Of a stretch of DNA of 64,000 nt, positions 26,157 through 33,940 are shown piece by piece (the stretch's first letter is position 1; each line of letters starts with the position of its first letter). This DNA is from Fen-1362 sp049516395. GTDB taxonomy: Bacteria; Planctomycetota; Phycisphaerae; Sedimentisphaerales; Anaerobacaceae. A program made the position numbers and the translations under genes. The notes below the pieces were generated by a model. It saw only the letters and a program-made list of their open reading frames with translations, ran no database searches and had not been told where the DNA came from. The stretch spans positions 33,383 to 97,382 of the forward strand of contig JBEKTD010000010.1 in NCBI GenBank assembly GCA_049516395.1, in the 5' to 3' direction.

Positions 26157-26540
26157 TTAGTACCTGCCGCCGCCACCGCCGCCATAACCACCACCGCCGC
26201 CGCCGCGTCTGCCACCGCCGCCGCCGCCATAACCACCACCGCCGCCGCCGCCGCGTCTGCCGCCGCCGTATCCGCCGCCGCCACCGCCGCGATGCTCGGT
26301 CTTCGGCCTTGCCTCATTTACGTTCAGTGTTCGCCCTTTCAGGTCTTTGCCGTTCATTTCGGTGATAGCCGTCTGAGCCTCGGCTTTTGCCGGCATCTCG
26401 ACAAATCCGAATCCTCTGGATTCGCCGCTGAACTTGTCCTTTATTACCGTTGCCGTTTGGACCTGACCAAACGCCTCGAACGCCTGCCGAAGTTCATCTT
26501 CGGTTACATCAGGTGCCAGGTTGCCTACATAAATGTTCAT
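26157..26540 (-). CDS. Glycine-rich RNA-binding protein with one RRM
   Basis: The start at 26540 (MNIYVGNLAPDVTEDELRQA) follows AGGAAAG. RNP2 is IYVGNL and RNP1 is RGFGFVEM. After residue 82 the protein turns into a Gly/Arg/Tyr tail made of GGGGGGYGGG-type repeats. The layout matches cyanobacterial Rbp and bacterial cold-shock-associated RRM proteins of about 100-130 residues. Such proteins bind RNA and often act in cold adaptation. The Gly tail could promote RNA-dependent condensation (inference). Confidence 0.93.
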   Translation of the reverse strand: MNIYVGNLAPDVTEDELRQAFEAFGQVQTATVIKDKFSGESRGFGFVEMPAKAEAQTAITEMNGKDLKGRTLNVNEARPKTEHRGGGGGGYGGGRRGGGGGGGYGGGGGGRRGGGGGGYGGGGGGRY

Positions 26541-26714
26541 TTGCTTTCCTTTCTTAATCTCTTTGGCCGATTTTGACAGTGCGAACACCGCCTGAATACG
26601 CAAAACACAACCGGCAGTATTCTATGCTTCCACCAGCCGGTAAGCAACAATTATCTTGTGTTTTTTTGCCAAAATGAATTCCGCCACATCTGATGGGTAA
26701 GTATCACCTGCGTA

Positions 26715-26743
26715 TTGCAAAACAGCTTGGCAAAGCGTATAAA
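26715..26743 (+). promoter_or_regulatory. Sigma-70-type promoter, near copy of the ligA promoter
   Basis: TTGCAA (26715-26720), a 17-bp spacer and TATAAA (26738-26743) belong to a 46-bp segment (26711-26757) repeated at 27681-27726. An ATG 11 nt after the -10 opens only a 7-codon frame (MAVAVTA). It probably drives the methyltransferase gene at 26919. Confidence 0.6.
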
Positions 26744-26805
26744 TTACCTCCTTATGGCCGTAGCAGTTACTGCTTGAAGCAGAGGTTTATTCTTCCGCCG
26801 CAATA

Positions 26806-26894
26806 CTACGGGTGGCAACCCGTAGATGAAGTTATCCGCCAAAGGCGGACAGGCGGAAGCCTGAAACCTAAATGCTATGGGTGTTAACCCATAG
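26806..26894. repeat. Three short hairpins, two of identical geometry
   Basis: CTACGGGT-GGCA-ACCCGTAG (26806-26825) and CTATGGGT-GTTA-ACCCATAG (26875-26894) have 8-bp stems and 4-nt loops and differ by a compensating C-G/T-A pair change. TCCGCC-AAA-GGCGGA lies between them at about 26835-26849. They fill the leader between the promoter at 26715 and the methyltransferase start and resemble REP-type palindromes. Confidence 0.75.
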
Positions 26895-26918
26895 TAGTTT
26901 ACTATAGGAGTAAAGGGT

Positions 26919-27659
26919 ATGCCGGGAAAAACAGGCAAGAAAGTAACCCGTGACTGGTTCAGGGGCTGGTCAAATGAATATGACCGGACTTTGGGAATGC
27001 TCGGCTTCCATCGTGACCTGTTGGATATGATGGTGAAAAATTCCGCAGTTAAAAGTAATGATAAAGTGCTGGATATCGGCTGCGGGACGGGACTTCTTAG
27101 TTTGAAATTTCTCAAGGCGTCAAACTGCTTTATTACAGCGGTCGATAATTCAAAAGATATGATGGCGGTTTTTGAGGATAAAATCAAACGGCTGGGAATA
27201 GATAAACAGGTTGTTTGCAAATTGATGGATGCGGATTCGTTGAAGTTTCAGGACAATACTTTTGATATAGCGGCATCTTCAGTAACCCTTCATCATCTTA
27301 AGGAAAAACTGAGCGCATTAAAGAAGATACGCAGGATTCTTAAGCCGGGCGGTATTTTCATAATCGGCGATGTTGATATGGACTCCACCGGCAACCACGC
27401 GGACATTAACAGGTTTAAGCGCATCATCAGGGTATTGGAGCAGGAATGGATATCTGCTTTGAAGGATGGGGGCGTGGATGCGTTCGTAAAAATGTTCGAT
27501 AACGGCAAAAAGCATATCCTCAACCAGGGCGAATACTGTATCTCTCTTAAGCAGTGGGCCGCTCTCTGCAAAAAGGCCGGTTTCCATAAAATTGTCATCA
27601 AAAGAATTCCGCGTTACAAATGTTTCGGTATCGTCATCGCCCGAAAAGAGGCGGTTTAA
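26919..27659 (+). CDS. SAM-dependent methyltransferase, class I
   Basis: The 246-residue protein has SAM motif I VLDIGCGTGLL (about residue 48), an acidic motif II AVDNS, motif III MDADSLKFQDNTFDIAAS and post-motif LKPGGIFIIGDVDMD. The pattern fits UbiE/Coq5-like or other Methyltransf_11/25 enzymes; the substrate is unknown. AGGAG lies upstream of the ATG. The 5' leader carries the hairpins described at 26806-26894. ligA follows 63 bp later but has its own promoter. Confidence 0.9.
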   Translation: MPGKTGKKVTRDWFRGWSNEYDRTLGMLGFHRDLLDMMVKNSAVKSNDKVLDIGCGTGLLSLKFLKASNCFITAVDNSKDMMAVFEDKIKRLGIDKQVVCKLMDADSLKFQDNTFDIAASSVTLHHLKEKLSALKKIRRILKPGGIFIIGDVDMDSTGNHADINRFKRIIRVLEQEWISALKDGGVDAFVKMFDNGKKHILNQGEYCISLKQWAALCKKAGFHKIVIKRIPRYKCFGIVIARKEAV

Positions 27660-27684
27660 TTCTTAATTGTTGCCTGCCGGCGTA

Positions 27685-27713
27685 TTGCAAAACAACTCGC
27701 CGAACCGTATAAA
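27685..27713 (+). promoter_or_regulatory. ligA promoter giving a nearly leaderless mRNA
   Basis: TTGCAA (27685-27690), a 17-bp spacer and TATAAA (27708-27713) end only 9 nt before the ligA ATG (27723). A start point 6-9 nt after the -10 would leave 0-4 nt of leader. No Shine-Dalgarno sequence is present. Confidence 0.7.
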
Positions 27714-27722
27714 TACCCCATT

Positions 27723-29714
27723 ATGACCGCCGATGTGAAAAAGCGAATTGAGCAGTTGCGTGCCGAGATACGCAGGCACGATTACCTTTATTATGTCCTC
27801 AACCAGCCCGAAATAACCGACCAGCAATATGACAAGCTTTTTGCAGAGCTAAAGGCATTAGAGGGGCAGCATCCCAATCTTATTACCACCGATTCACCTA
27901 CCCAGCGGGTATCGGAAAGGCCGATTGAGGGTTTCGCCCAGGTTCGTCACGCCGTGCCGATGCTCAGTATGGATAATACCTATAATGCGGAGGAATTGCG
28001 GGCGTTCGATGAACGGGTGGCAAAGGTGCTTGGAAGCAAAGATTACGATTACGTCGTCGAATTGAAAATTGATGGCCTTGCGGTAAGTTTGAGATACGAA
28101 AAAGGGGTGCTTGTGCTTGGTGCCACAAGAGGCGACGGTTCAAAAGGTGACGATGTAACGCACAATATCAGGACAATAAAGGCGATTCCGCTTCGACTGA
28201 CGGGCGATGTGCCGGATACCATTGAGGTTCGAGGCGAAGTGTATATGCCGACAAAGTCATTCGTAGGCCTCAATAAACAGCGAGGAAAGGCTGACGAGCC
28301 GCTATTCGCCAATCCCCGCAACGCCGCCGCCGGCTCATTAAAGCTCCTCGATTCTAAAATCACCGCGCAAAGGAACCTGTCCTTTTTCGCGTATGCTTCC
28401 GGCGAGATTTCAAAGCCATTGGCAAAAGACCACTACGAAATGTTGCAGTTCTTCAAAAAACTTGGCCTGCCCGTAAACCCGAATATCAAAAAAGCAAAAA
28501 ATATCGATGAGGTCATAGAGATTTGCAATAGCTGGGACGACAAGCGGGAAAAGCTTGACTATCAAATCGATGGTATGGTGGTCAAAGTCAATAATCTCGA
28601 ACAGCGTGAGATTCTTGGCTTCACGGGTCGTTCGCCGAGATGGTGCATAAGTTATAAATTTGCCGCCGAGCAGGCCGAAACAAAAGTCGAGTCAATCGTT
28701 GTCCAGGTGGGTAAGGGCGGCACACTGACCCCCGTTGCGAATCTGACACCGGTTTTATTGGCGGGGACAACCGTCAAAAGGGCGTCCCTGCACAACTTCG
28801 ACCAGGTTGCCCGCCTCGATGTCCGCGAGGGCGACACCGTTATTATCGAAAAAGCGGGCGAAATCATTCCGCAGGTCGTCGAAGTCAAAAAAGAACGCAG
28901 GCCAAAAGGGGCAAAACCTTTTGAACCGCCCACAAAATGCCCCAATTGTGGCGGCGAGGTAAAAAAAGACGCGGAAGGTGTCTTCCTGCGTTGTATCAAT
29001 CCGCATTGCTTCGGCCAGTTGAAGGAACGAATCAGGTATTTCGCCGGCAGGGGGCAAATGGATATCGAAAACTTAGGTGAGGCATTGATTGACCAGTTAG
29101 TGGAAGTCGGTTTGGTAAAAAACATTGCTGATATTTATAAACTCACCAAAGACGACCTCCTCGGGTTGGAGCGAATGGCGGATAAAAGCGCACAAAACGT
29201 AATCGACTCAATCGAAGAAAGTAAAACCCGACCTCTTTGGCGGCTTGTAGCTGGCCTTGGTATTCGTCATATCGGCGTCCAGACCGCGCAGGATTTAGCC
29301 GGGCACTTCGGCTCGCTCGAAGCGATTATAAAAGCGACCCAGGCCGAACTTGACGCGATTGAACAGGTTGGCGAAAAACTCGCCGAAGGCATTTATGAGT
29401 ATTTTCACGACGAGCACAATATCGCAATCATAAATGAGCTGCTGTCAGCCGGCGTTAAGCCCCAACTGCCTGAAAAGAAAAAAGCCGAAGGCAAACTCGC
29501 CGGCAAAACAATCGTTGTTACGGGCACACTGCAAAACTTCTCCCGCCAGCAAATCGAAGAGGCAATCAGAATCGTCGGCGCAAAGGTATCGTCGAGCGTT
29601 AGCAAAAATACCGATTTTGTCCTCGCGGGCGACAACCCCGGCAGCAAACTCGACAAAGCCCGTCAGCTTGGGGTGAAAGTGATTAGCGAAAAGGAATTTG
29701 AAGCAATGTTATGA
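27723..29714 (+). CDS. ligA: NAD+-dependent DNA ligase
   Basis: The 663-residue protein has the full LigA order: Ia domain (YYVLNQPEITDQQYDKLF), adenylation domain with nucleotidyl Lys in ELKIDGLAVSL, the SMDNTY motif, the OB fold (GRSPRWCISYKFAAEQAET), a four-Cys zinc finger (CPNCGG then CINPHC), helix-hairpin-helix repeats and a C-terminal BRCT domain (KTIVVTGTLQNFSRQQIEEA). It seals nicks in replication and repair. Its stop overlaps the ribD start by 4 bp (ATGA). Translation starts without a Shine-Dalgarno site. Confidence 0.97.
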   Translation: MTADVKKRIEQLRAEIRRHDYLYYVLNQPEITDQQYDKLFAELKALEGQHPNLITTDSPTQRVSERPIEGFAQVRHAVPMLSMDNTYNAEELRAFDERVAKVLGSKDYDYVVELKIDGLAVSLRYEKGVLVLGATRGDGSKGDDVTHNIRTIKAIPLRLTGDVPDTIEVRGEVYMPTKSFVGLNKQRGKADEPLFANPRNAAAGSLKLLDSKITAQRNLSFFAYASGEISKPLAKDHYEMLQFFKKLGLPVNPNIKKAKNIDEVIEICNSWDDKREKLDYQIDGMVVKVNNLEQREILGFTGRSPRWCISYKFAAEQAETKVESIVVQVGKGGTLTPVANLTPVLLAGTTVKRASLHNFDQVARLDVREGDTVIIEKAGEIIPQVVEVKKERRPKGAKPFEPPTKCPNCGGEVKKDAEGVFLRCINPHCFGQLKERIRYFAGRGQMDIENLGEALIDQLVEVGLVKNIADIYKLTKDDLLGLERMADKSAQNVIDSIEESKTRPLWRLVAGLGIRHIGVQTAQDLAGHFGSLEAIIKATQAELDAIEQVGEKLAEGIYEYFHDEHNIAIINELLSAGVKPQLPEKKKAEGKLAGKTIVVTGTLQNFSRQQIEEAIRIVGAKVSSSVSKNTDFVLAGDNPGSKLDKARQLGVKVISEKEFEAML

Positions 29715-30856
29715 TGCACGCCCGGAATTATATGGAGTTAGCTTTGCAGCTCGCACATCGAGGTCTCGGTAATGTTGAACCGAATCCGGCTGTCGGGGCG
29801 GTTATCGTTAAATCGGGCAAAATTATCGGCAGGGGGTGGCATAAAAAATTTGGCGGCCCGCACGCTGAAATCAACGCGCTGGTAGATTGCAAAAAGCAGG
29901 GGGTCACCCCCAAAGGCGCGACAATGTTCGTTACCCTCGAACCCTGCTGTCACTTTGGCAAAACAGGCCCCTGCACCGACGCACTTATCGCCGCAAAATT
30001 GAAAAAGGTCGTCGTTGCGACCATCGACCCGTCAAAGCACACCAACGGCAAAGGTATCAGGCGACTGCGAAAGGCAGGTATCAAAGTTGAGGTTGGTTTG
30101 TGTGAGGCCGAAGCGAGGGTTCTTAACGCGCCATTTCTCAAATTCGCCTCAACTGGTAAAACATGGGTAACATTGAAATGGGCGCAGTCAATCGACGGCA
30201 AACTCGCCTGGTCAAAAACGAGTCACGGGTCACGAGCGACGAGCGACGGACGACGGTGGATAAGCTGTGAACAAAGCAGAAAAGACGCCCACAACCTGCG
30301 AAAACGAGTCGGCGCGATTCTTGTGGGTATCAATACCGTCCTCAAAGATGACCCGCTGCTTACTCTCCGGCTCGCTAATGGCAAAAAACCATTACGAATC
30401 GTCCTCGATAATCACCTTCGCATCTCTCTCAACTGCAAATTGCTGAAAACAGCGTCAGATGTCCCCTTGCTCATAGTGACACAGTCCGCTTCTCTGCGAA
30501 TCAAAGCCAAAAAGACAAAGCAAATCGTCAGCAGGGGGGCTGAAATTCTTGCCTGTCCCGCATCGCGTTCAAATTTGCAATTCCTTCTTTCCCACCTAAG
30601 CAAACTCGGTGTCCAGCGTCTGCTTGTCGAAGGCGGCCCGACTGTCATCGGCTCATTCCTGAAAGCCAAACTCGCCGATGAAATCGTCATATACGTCGCG
30701 CCGAAAATACTGGACGCCAAAGGCGACGCAGATATCTCGCGGGCGACAGATAATTTACAATTGTCTCGTTCGGAAATAAAACACATCCGCGACGACATAC
30801 GTATAACGGGCCTGACGACAAAAGGAATGACGGCTGCCGGAATCAAAAAGGATTGA
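29711..30856 (+). CDS. ribD: Riboflavin biosynthesis deaminase/reductase
   Basis: The 381-residue protein joins an N-terminal zinc deaminase domain (HAEINALVD, LEPCCHFGKTGPCTDALI) to a C-terminal reductase domain (WAQSIDGKLA, VGINTVLKDDPLLT, LLVEGGPTVIGSF). It makes 5-amino-6-ribitylamino-uracil phosphate from the GTP-derived pyrimidine. Residues about 170-181 (TSHGSRATSDG) come from a short text-like repeat at 30219-30255, which lengthens the loop before RRWIS. The gene is translationally coupled to ligA. cofE follows at once. Confidence 0.95.
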   Translation: MMHARNYMELALQLAHRGLGNVEPNPAVGAVIVKSGKIIGRGWHKKFGGPHAEINALVDCKKQGVTPKGATMFVTLEPCCHFGKTGPCTDALIAAKLKKVVVATIDPSKHTNGKGIRRLRKAGIKVEVGLCEAEARVLNAPFLKFASTGKTWVTLKWAQSIDGKLAWSKTSHGSRATSDGRRWISCEQSRKDAHNLRKRVGAILVGINTVLKDDPLLTLRLANGKKPLRIVLDNHLRISLNCKLLKTASDVPLLIVTQSASLRIKAKKTKQIVSRGAEILACPASRSNLQFLLSHLSKLGVQRLLVEGGPTVIGSFLKAKLADEIVIYVAPKILDAKGDADISRATDNLQLSRSEIKHIRDDIRITGLTTKGMTAAGIKKD

Positions 30857-30858
30857 CT

Positions 30859-31779
30859 ATGAAAAAAATAGAAGTATTCGGCCTTGGGACAATCCCCAAA
30901 ATCAAGCAGGGCGACAACCTCGCCGAAATAATTCGTTCCTGTGCTGAACAGGAAATCGGCGGCCTGCTGAAAAACGATATTGTTGTCCTCACAAGCAAAA
31001 TCGTCTCCAAGGCCCAGGGCCGTATGAGAAAATTGGCCGACGTTGTCCCCGGCGAAAAGGCGATCTCAATCTCGAAAAAAACAGGCAAGGACGCACAGTG
31101 GCTCCAGATGATTTTCGATGAGGATAACGAAATTCTCGCGATTATGCCCCTCAAAGGCGTCATCCAAAAGCACATCTTCGGCGCTTCCGAAAACACTGAG
31201 GTGACAACCGAGCTTGTCGAGCACGAGCAGGCCCTCTGCATTACTATGGGTAAAAACCGTCGTCTGCATACCTGCGATGCGGGCATCGATGGCTCGAACC
31301 ACGAAAAAGGCATCGTCAGTTTGCTTCCCGAAGACCCCGACCAGGCCGCAAAAGACATACGCGAAGGACTTCAAAAATTAACCGGCAAAAAACTTGCCGT
31401 CATTCTCGCCGATACCGAAATGATTCCATTCGGCACAATGGATTTTGCCATCGGCTCCTCAGGCATCAACCCCGTCTCGAGACAATTCGGCCAAAAAGAC
31501 ATTTTCGACAAACCAAAATTCGGCGGCATGGATTTAATCGGCCATGAATTGTGTTCCGCCTCCGCACTCGTCTTCGGCCAGACCGGCGAAGGAATCCCCG
31601 TTGCAATCATCCGCGGCTACGAATTCCAAATCAACGAATCCGCCAACATTGCCAACACAATACTGACCGGCTTAGGTCCCGGCTCCTCGGACGCAATCAG
31701 ACAAACCCTCATCGCTACTTCTTATGCCAAACCCTTCCTCAAACGCATCCTGATGCGCATCGCCGCTCGGTTTGTGTAA
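30859..31779 (+). CDS. cofE: Coenzyme F420-0:L-glutamate ligase-like protein
   Basis: The ATG at 30859 follows AAGGA by 6 nt. The protein has the CofE pattern: FGLGTIPKIKQGDNLAEII, DIVVLTSKIVSKAQGRM, TCDAGIDGSN, VSLLPEDPDQAAKDIR, a late IGSSGINPV and VAIIRGYEF. CofE adds glutamates to F420-0. The usual DTxGRPWR segment reads DTEMIPF here, so the substrate may differ. Its place behind ribD is meaningful, because the RibD product line also feeds the deazaflavin precursor (inference). No other F420 gene is visible. Confidence 0.85.
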   Translation: MKKIEVFGLGTIPKIKQGDNLAEIIRSCAEQEIGGLLKNDIVVLTSKIVSKAQGRMRKLADVVPGEKAISISKKTGKDAQWLQMIFDEDNEILAIMPLKGVIQKHIFGASENTEVTTELVEHEQALCITMGKNRRLHTCDAGIDGSNHEKGIVSLLPEDPDQAAKDIREGLQKLTGKKLAVILADTEMIPFGTMDFAIGSSGINPVSRQFGQKDIFDKPKFGGMDLIGHELCSASALVFGQTGEGIPVAIIRGYEFQINESANIANTILTGLGPGSSDAIRQTLIATSYAKPFLKRILMRIAARFV

Positions 31780-31786
31780 CTCATAA

Positions 31787-33193
31787 TCATTCCAGCAGTT
31801 TTTTACTCCTGAGGAGATGATGATAATGCTGTGCAAACCGATGCGCCTCGTCACGGACGTATTGCAGTAATTTCAACGCGGGCGAATTTCTCGGTAATCT
31901 CAACGGCTTTGTACTTTTCTGAAGATATAATTCCTCTTCTCGCTTTGCTATCCCCGCCAGTTTGACATTGTTTGCAAATTCTCTGTGTCCTCTGCCTGCC
32001 CCGGCGTAGCGCAGCGAAGAGGGGTGCTCTCTGTGGCTTAAAATATCTTTATCCTCTGTGGCAAATAACTCTCGTAGTGCGTTTTCCACCGCGTGCAATT
32101 GCCCTAATCCTCCGTCAATCAATATCAAATCGGGCCAAAGCTCCTCGCCCGCCAGCGCGTATTTATATCTGCGTCTGACCACCTCCGCAATCATCGCGTA
32201 ATCATCGCTTCCCTCGACCGTTTTGATTTTGAATCGCCGATACCCCGCCTTGAATGGCCTGCCGTCGATAAATTTCACCAATGATCCCACCGCCTCTTTA
32301 CCGCCGATGTTGGCGATATCGATTCCCTCGATGATTCTCACGGGATTGGGGCTGTCTAAAATCTTTTGCAGTTTCACTAACGCCTCAGTCGGTTCCGCGG
32401 CAAACACCTCCGGCTGAACGTCCTCGTCGGGTTCTCCCCGCTCGTCCAATTTCCCAATCAGCCGAATCCGGTCTCGCAGCATCCCCGCTTTCTCGTAATC
32501 CATCCCCGCCGACGCCTCTTCCATTTCATTTTTAAGCTGCCTCAGTGCCGTTGCCCGTTTCGATTGCAAAAACTTAATCAAATCGCGGATAATCGTTTTG
32601 TATTCCGCCTTTTCGATTCTCGCCCCGCACGGCGCGACGCACTGGTTTATGCTGTGCAATATACAGGGCCTGAAAAATCGCCTCTTCTCATCGTCCGCCC
32701 GTATATCCAGCGTGCAGCTCCTGAATTTGAATATCTTTTGCAGCTCCACGAATACCGCCCGCAAATCCTTCGCGCTGGCAAACGGCCCAAAGAGGCGGTT
32801 CCCCTTCGACCGTGGCTTGCGCGTTATATACACGCCCGCAAAATCATCGCCCGTCGTAATCTCTAAGTATGGAAACGTCTTGTCGTCAAGCAGGTCGGAA
32901 TTATACGCCGGCTGTATGTCCTTTATTAGCCGGGCCTCCTTGAGCATCGCGTCAACTTCCGTTTCCGTCTCGATGTAATCCACCGTCTCGACCTTATTGA
33001 GCATCTCGACAATCTTTGGCCCGCGCGATTCCATTATGTCGCTGCCTGCTTGGAAGTAGCTCGCCACCCGCGAACGCAAATTCTTCGCCTTGCCTATATA
33101 CAGGACCTCCTCCCTGGCCCCTTTCATAAAATACAACCCCGGCCCCGTCGGAAAGCTTTGTATCCGCTCACGTATTGCTTTCGTATCACTCAT
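31787..33193 (-). CDS. uvrC: UvrC-like excinuclease subunit, lacking the C-terminal HhH domain
   Basis: The protein has an N-terminal GIY-YIG nuclease domain (GPGLYFMKGAREEVLYIGKA), a Cys-rich stretch, a UVR motif (about 200-235, MEEASAGMDYEKAGMLRDRI) and the RNase H-like incision domain (GIDIANIGGKEAVGSLVKF, LILIDGGLGQLHAVE, RDEAHRFAQHYHH). It stops at residue 468, so the tandem helix-hairpin-helix domain of usual UvrC (about 600 residues) is absent. Residues about 372-405 (KDILSHREHPSSLRYAGAGR and following) are encoded by a composite dispersed repeat. It is convergent with cofE, 7 bp apart. Confidence 0.92.
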   Translation of the reverse strand: MSDTKAIRERIQSFPTGPGLYFMKGAREEVLYIGKAKNLRSRVASYFQAGSDIMESRGPKIVEMLNKVETVDYIETETEVDAMLKEARLIKDIQPAYNSDLLDDKTFPYLEITTGDDFAGVYITRKPRSKGNRLFGPFASAKDLRAVFVELQKIFKFRSCTLDIRADDEKRRFFRPCILHSINQCVAPCGARIEKAEYKTIIRDLIKFLQSKRATALRQLKNEMEEASAGMDYEKAGMLRDRIRLIGKLDERGEPDEDVQPEVFAAEPTEALVKLQKILDSPNPVRIIEGIDIANIGGKEAVGSLVKFIDGRPFKAGYRRFKIKTVEGSDDYAMIAEVVRRRYKYALAGEELWPDLILIDGGLGQLHAVENALRELFATEDKDILSHREHPSSLRYAGAGRGHREFANNVKLAGIAKREEELYLQKSTKPLRLPRNSPALKLLQYVRDEAHRFAQHYHHLLRSKKLLE

Positions 33194-33489
33194 ATGTTGG
33201 TTATTGTAATTTTACCGAGTTATTAATAAAAGGTTTATTCCGTCTCGGTTAGCCCCGAAGCCTGCTTCGGGGTCTGCCCGCCCTCCGTAGTTTTAACGAA
33301 GGAGGGGCATTCCCGCGGAAGCGGGAATCCAGATTTTCTCAAATCTGAAATTTTAAATCTCAAATCCTTCGCGAGGCACGCTTAACCTTAAACCGCTGGC
33401 CTTGCCGATAGCGTGTATATCTGATATTCTGCTTAAATCCTTCGAGCTGACAATCACCCAAAAAACAAGGCGAAAAGGCAGGTGAAAAA
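33194..33489. repeat. Intergenic cluster of hairpin repeats
   Basis: CCCCGAAG-CCTG-CTTCGGGG (33253-33272), CCTCCGT ... ACGAAGGAGG (about 33282-33306) and ATTCCCGCGGAAGCGGGAAT (about 33309-33328) follow one another, then an AAATCTGAAATTTTAAATCTC text-like run. All are upstream of uvrC and the internally duplicated membrane protein gene. Confidence 0.65.
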
Positions 33490-33867
33490 ATGGACAGCGG
33501 AAAACCTAAAATTAGCACTGAAAGAGCCCGTAGAATTTTTAGAATACACCATTGGGTTTACTTTGTCATTCTTGCAGTAGGATTGCCGGCTATTGTTATA
33601 GCCGATGAGGGCTATCGTAGTGTTTGGGAAGTTATATTTCTCTGTGGATTTGGTGCTTTATTCGCTTGGTCATTATATTGGACTAATTGGGTTAACTCTG
33701 TCATTCTTGCAGTAGGAGGGCCGGCTATTTTTATAGCCATTGGTGGCTATCGTAGTATTTGGGAAGTTATAATTCTCTTTGGATGCTTTGGTTTTATCGT
33801 TTGGTTAGAGTGGTTTTCTATGTGGGTTAAAAAAACAATTGAAGAGTTTGATGAAGATAAGAAATAG
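33490..33867 (+). CDS. Small membrane protein made of two tandem copies, unknown function
   Basis: The 125-residue protein consists of two copies of one unit, each with two hydrophobic helices: VILAVGLPAIVIADEGYRS with VWEVIF, and VILAVGGPAIFIAIGGYRS with IWEVII. Both copies end in FxxxxW segments. The DNA of the two units is also nearly the same (GTCATTCTTGCAGTAGGA in both), so the duplication is recent. The gene is AT-rich compared with uvrC. No family is recognised. Confidence 0.65.
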   Translation: MDSGKPKISTERARRIFRIHHWVYFVILAVGLPAIVIADEGYRSVWEVIFLCGFGALFAWSLYWTNWVNSVILAVGGPAIFIAIGGYRSIWEVIILFGCFGFIVWLEWFSMWVKKTIEEFDEDKK

Positions 33868-33940
33868 GATAAGCTTGTGAGGGGATAATAAAAGTGTTTT
33901 CGCAGAAGGTATTTACTCTATCGCAGGCGGATTGGTCTAT

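Noticed and set aside
26147..26365. An Arg/His-rich plus-strand frame
   Set aside because: It is the antisense of the glycine-rich tail of the RRM protein.
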